Positions 61,741 through 64,000 of a stretch of DNA of 64,000 bases are shown here, in pieces; positions within the stretch are counted from its first letter, which is position 1; each line of letters opens with the position of its first letter. Location of the stretch: NCBI RefSeq assembly GCF_016031625.1, contig NZ_JACCHP010000011.1, positions 372,001 through 436,000 of the forward strand. The letters are read 5' to 3'. The stretch is from Bradyrhizobium agreste (GTDB lineage Bacteria; Pseudomonadota; Alphaproteobacteria; Rhizobiales; Xanthobacteraceae). Under the pieces are notes generated by a model. That model saw only the letters and a program-made list of their open reading frames with translations. It had not been told where the DNA came from and did not search any database. Position numbers and translations under genes: made by a program.

Positions 61741-62687
61741 GCAAGACGATGAAGAAACCGGATCTGCGCGGCGTCACGGTCGCGACCGTGCTGCCCTTCA
61801 GTGACGACAGCTCGATCGACTGGGACGGCTATGCCCGCGTGCTGGACTATTGCGCCTGCCCTGACGGGATCGCGGCGGTGTTCGTCAATGGCCATGCCGG
61901 CGAGGGCGGTTCGCTCTCGGACGACGAGCGTCAGGCGGTGATCGAGCGGACGCGCCGGCAGATCGGCAGCAAGCCGCTGTTGGCCGGCATCATCGCGCAT
62001 TCCACGGCCGAAGCGATCCATCAGGCGCAGCTCGCGGAAGCTGCCGGCGCCGATTGCGCCGTCTTGTTCCCGCCCGCACCGCTCGGCGGCGGTGCCTTGG
62101 CGACCTCGCGCGCGCCGGTTGCCTTTGTGCAGGCGGTGAGCTCCGCGATCGGAATTCCCGTGTCGATCTTCCAGTACCCGCTCGCATCGGGATTCGGCTA
62201 CTCGCCGGAGACCTTGGCCAAGATTGCAGCGCTCGACAGCGTCATCGCCATCAAGGAGGGCAGCGACACCATGCTGGCCTATGACGAGAACCGGCGGGCG
62301 GTGAAGCAGGCCGATCCCTCGGTCGCGATCCTGCCGTCGAACTTCAACTGGTTCCTGCCGCAGCTCGCCGTCGGCGGCGACGGCATTCTCTCCGGCCTCG
62401 TCAGCCTCGCGCCGCACCTGTTCGCAGCACTCTGGCAGGCTTCGCTTGCCGACGACCTCAAGGCCATGCGCGCCGTCAACGAGCGGCTCTATCCGATCGT
62501 CCGCGCCATCTATGGGCCTGCCCCGATCATGGACATGCACACCCGCATGAAGGTCGGGCTGAAGGCGCTCGGCCTGATCCGCAACGCCGATCCACGGCCG
62601 CCGCTGCTGCCGGTTCTGCCTGCGCTGTGCGACACCATTGCAACGACGGTCGGCGCGGCGCGCGCGGCCGGCGACATCCGTACTTAG
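61737..62687 (+). CDS. DapA/DHDPS-family protein (divergent copy 2)
   Basis: 316 residues. The Schiff-base lysine is K173 in VIAIKEGSDTML and the tyrosine is Y147 in SIFQYPLASGFG. However, the binding loop is VFVNGHAGEGGSLSDDE, lacking the Thr-Thr/Ser-Thr pair of copy 1, and Y147 sits in QYPL rather than YNxP, so the substrate differs from that of the copy at 57614. It may be an aldolase/hydratase acting on a hydroxyacid. It overlaps the MaoC gene by 4 bp. Confidence 0.85.
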   Translation: MSKTMKKPDLRGVTVATVLPFSDDSSIDWDGYARVLDYCACPDGIAAVFVNGHAGEGGSLSDDERQAVIERTRRQIGSKPLLAGIIAHSTAEAIHQAQLAEAAGADCAVLFPPAPLGGGALATSRAPVAFVQAVSSAIGIPVSIFQYPLASGFGYSPETLAKIAALDSVIAIKEGSDTMLAYDENRRAVKQADPSVAILPSNFNWFLPQLAVGGDGILSGLVSLAPHLFAALWQASLADDLKAMRAVNERLYPIVRAIYGPAPIMDMHTRMKVGLKALGLIRNADPRPPLLPVLPALCDTIATTVGAARAAGDIRT

Positions 62688-62703
62688 CGTGAGGGGCGAG
62701 CCG

Positions 62704-63006
62704 ATGCCGGACGAAGCCTTCATCCATATCGTGCGGGTCGACATCGATCCCGAGCACGAGGCTGCGTTCAACGCCTGGTACGAGCAGAACCATTTCCCCG
62801 ATCTGCTGGCTTGTCCCGGCTGGCTCTCAGCCAAGCGCTTCGTCTCGGTGGGCGACGGGCCAAAATATGCCGCAATGTACGAGGTCGCAGGCAGGTGGGC
62901 GTTCGAGACGCCGGAATTCCTGAGGGTGAAGGGCTTTGGTCCGTTCGAATCCCTGGTGAAGAATTTCATGCGCATCCAGCTGAGGCCGATGTCGGGACCG
63001 GCCTGA
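62704..63006 (+). CDS. Small dimeric alpha/beta-barrel protein (EthD/DUF4286-like)
   Basis: 100 residues, start ATG 62704 with GAGGGGCGAG upstream. The phrases FIHIVRVDIDPEHEAAFNAW, WYEQNHFPDLLACPGWLSAK and KYAAMYEVAGRWAFETPEF are the pattern of dimeric alpha/beta barrel proteins that bind or transform small molecules. It is the seventh gene of the plus-strand catabolic operon. No catalytic residue can be assigned. Confidence 0.8.
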   Translation: MPDEAFIHIVRVDIDPEHEAAFNAWYEQNHFPDLLACPGWLSAKRFVSVGDGPKYAAMYEVAGRWAFETPEFLRVKGFGPFESLVKNFMRIQLRPMSGPA

Positions 63007-63128
63007 GCAGATCGAAGACGATGCTGCCGGCCGTGTCGCGAGATCGGACCGGGCCGCATCCAAGAAACGTTAGGGGGAATCCTGGGCGAGGAACTGCATC
63101 GGTCATTGGCGTCTTATTGGAGGTATTC

Positions 63129-63965
63129 ATGGTCTCGACACTGCTTCGCTTGAGTGCGGCCGCCGCACTCGTTCTCGCATCCACGGCGGTGCATGCCGCC
63201 TGTACGCCCGCAATCACCGACGACAATCTGATCGCGCCCGGCAAATTGCAGCTCTCGATCAATCCGACCAATCCGCCGCAGCAATTCGTCGACAAGGACG
63301 GCCAGCTGCAAGGCCTCAACGTCGAGTTGGCCGCCGAGCTCGGCAAGCGGTTGTGTCTTCCCGTCGAACTCGTCCGGATGGATTTTCCGGCCATGATTCC
63401 TGCCTTGGGCGCAGCGCGCATCGACGGCGTCAATACCGGCATGTTCTGGACCGAGGAACGCTCGAAGCTGATGTACATGGTGCCGTACGCCATCCAGGCG
63501 ATCTCGGTCGTGGTCGCACCCGACAGCGGCACAAAAATTGCTACCGAAAATGATCTGATCGGAAAATCATCCGCCGTCGAGGTCAGCAGCTACCAGATGA
63601 ACTGGCTCAAGAAGCTTAGCGATGCCAGCGTGGCGCAGGGCGGAGCGGCCGTCGAGATGCGGACGTTTCCGACCGCGACCAACGTCGTCAGCGCGCTGCT
63701 TGCAGGCCAGGTCGACAATGCGCTGCTGGTCGACAGCGTGGCACGCGATCTCGTCGGCCGTGGTCGCGTGAAGGAAGTCCTGAGCGGGCTCGGCACCGCC
63801 AGGACCACGCTTGGGTTCCGCAACAAGACGGTCGCCGATACCGTCGTCAAGGCGCTCAACGCGATGCGGGCCGACGGCTTCTATCAGGCGCTGTTCGACA
63901 AGTTCGGCCTGACCGCCATGCCGGCTGATCAGCCGCTCGCGATCGCCGGCCCCGGTCCGGCGTGA
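63129..63965 (+). CDS. Periplasmic solute-binding protein, SBP_bac_3 family (copy 2)
   Basis: 278 residues with a signal peptide (LLRLSAAAALVLASTAVHAA). It shares SINPTNPPQQFVDKDGQLQG, LNVELAAELGKRLC, RMDFPAMIPALG and NTGMFWTEERSKLMYMVPYA with the 278-residue copy at 51815-52651. It lies 122 bp downstream of the small barrel gene, with GGAGG before the ATG. Transporter membrane components are probably encoded beyond the window, since a further gene starts at 63985. Confidence 0.92.
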   Translation: MVSTLLRLSAAAALVLASTAVHAACTPAITDDNLIAPGKLQLSINPTNPPQQFVDKDGQLQGLNVELAAELGKRLCLPVELVRMDFPAMIPALGAARIDGVNTGMFWTEERSKLMYMVPYAIQAISVVVAPDSGTKIATENDLIGKSSAVEVSSYQMNWLKKLSDASVAQGGAAVEMRTFPTATNVVSALLAGQVDNALLVDSVARDLVGRGRVKEVLSGLGTARTTLGFRNKTVADTVVKALNAMRADGFYQALFDKFGLTAMPADQPLAIAGPGPA

Positions 63966-63984
63966 GACCTACGGAGACGAGCCG

Positions 63985-64000
63985 ATGAGCCATTTCAGTC
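63985..64000 (+). CDS. Start of a gene running off the window
   Basis: ATG 63985 with CGGAGACGAG upstream opens a frame beginning MSHFS and is cut by the window end after 16 bases. Position after a binding-protein gene suggests an ABC permease or another pathway enzyme, but nothing in the five residues identifies it. Confidence 0.45.

Overview
The window reads as a chromosomal segment of a high-GC alphaproteobacterium, most probably Bradyrhizobium or a close Rhizobiales relative. This rests on strong GC3 codon use, a NikR-type box, EcfG-type (general stress) promoter matches, two kinds of palindromic intergenic repeat of the sort common in Bradyrhizobium, and gene families typical of that group. 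This is inference from sequence features; no database search was run. No rRNA, tRNA, CRISPR array, IS element or prophage was recognised.

Layout. (1) 1-2577: the 3' end of a membrane-bound formate dehydrogenase operon (alpha-subunit end, Fe-S beta subunit, cytochrome b gamma subunit) and a small exported protein. (2) 2871-3995: a NiCoT-family nickel/cobalt transporter behind a perfect GTATGA-N16-TCATAC NikR-like operator. (3) 4030-19791: fifteen minus-strand genes in two translationally coupled operons (many 4-bp ATGA/GTGA overlaps). They encode myo-inositol-phosphate synthase, a phosphatase, a sugar nucleotidyltransferase, five glycosyltransferases, three NDP-sugar epimerase/decarboxylase-type SDRs, a radical-SAM protein, a methyltransferase, an apparently permuted glycoside hydrolase and phosphopentomutase. 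Both operons are preceded by nearly the same 20-bp element, which fits an EcfG -35 region with a TT at the -10 spacing. The simplest reading is a stress-induced pathway for an unknown, possibly inositol-containing, oligosaccharide or glycolipid.

(4) 20041-25317: small stress-type proteins, a GT9-like protein, a DUF4336-SDR fusion, a DUF6894-type protein, a YfcE-like phosphoesterase and a lone SIR2 protein whose C-terminus runs through a palindromic repeat. (5) 25331-47686: a long minus-strand catabolic block. A LIV-type ABC transporter (one ATPase fused to a Tm-1-like domain), a PEP-hydrolase-like protein, a 972-residue flotillin with 11-residue periodicity, two SRPBCC proteins, a molybdenum hydroxylase with its large subunit split in two, MoxR and VWA maturation-type proteins, an amidohydrolase, an MBL-fold hydrolase, an SMP-30/isochorismatase fusion and an azoreductase are packed almost without gaps. 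An AraC regulator and the periplasmic binding protein lie upstream. The set suggests uptake, hydroxylation and hydrolytic ring or amide cleavage of an unidentified heteroaromatic compound.

(6) 47886-51005: an alpha/beta hydrolase and an MBL-fold protein divergent from a LysR regulator. (7) 51317-51536: remnant of a Tat-exported binding protein. (8) 51815-64000: two divergent acyl-CoA catabolic operons (CoA transferases, acyl-CoA dehydrogenases, MaoC/hotdog proteins, two DapA-family aldolases/lyases, a tautomerase and paralogous 278-residue binding proteins) around a LacI gene, with two palindromic LacI-type operators in the divergent promoter region.
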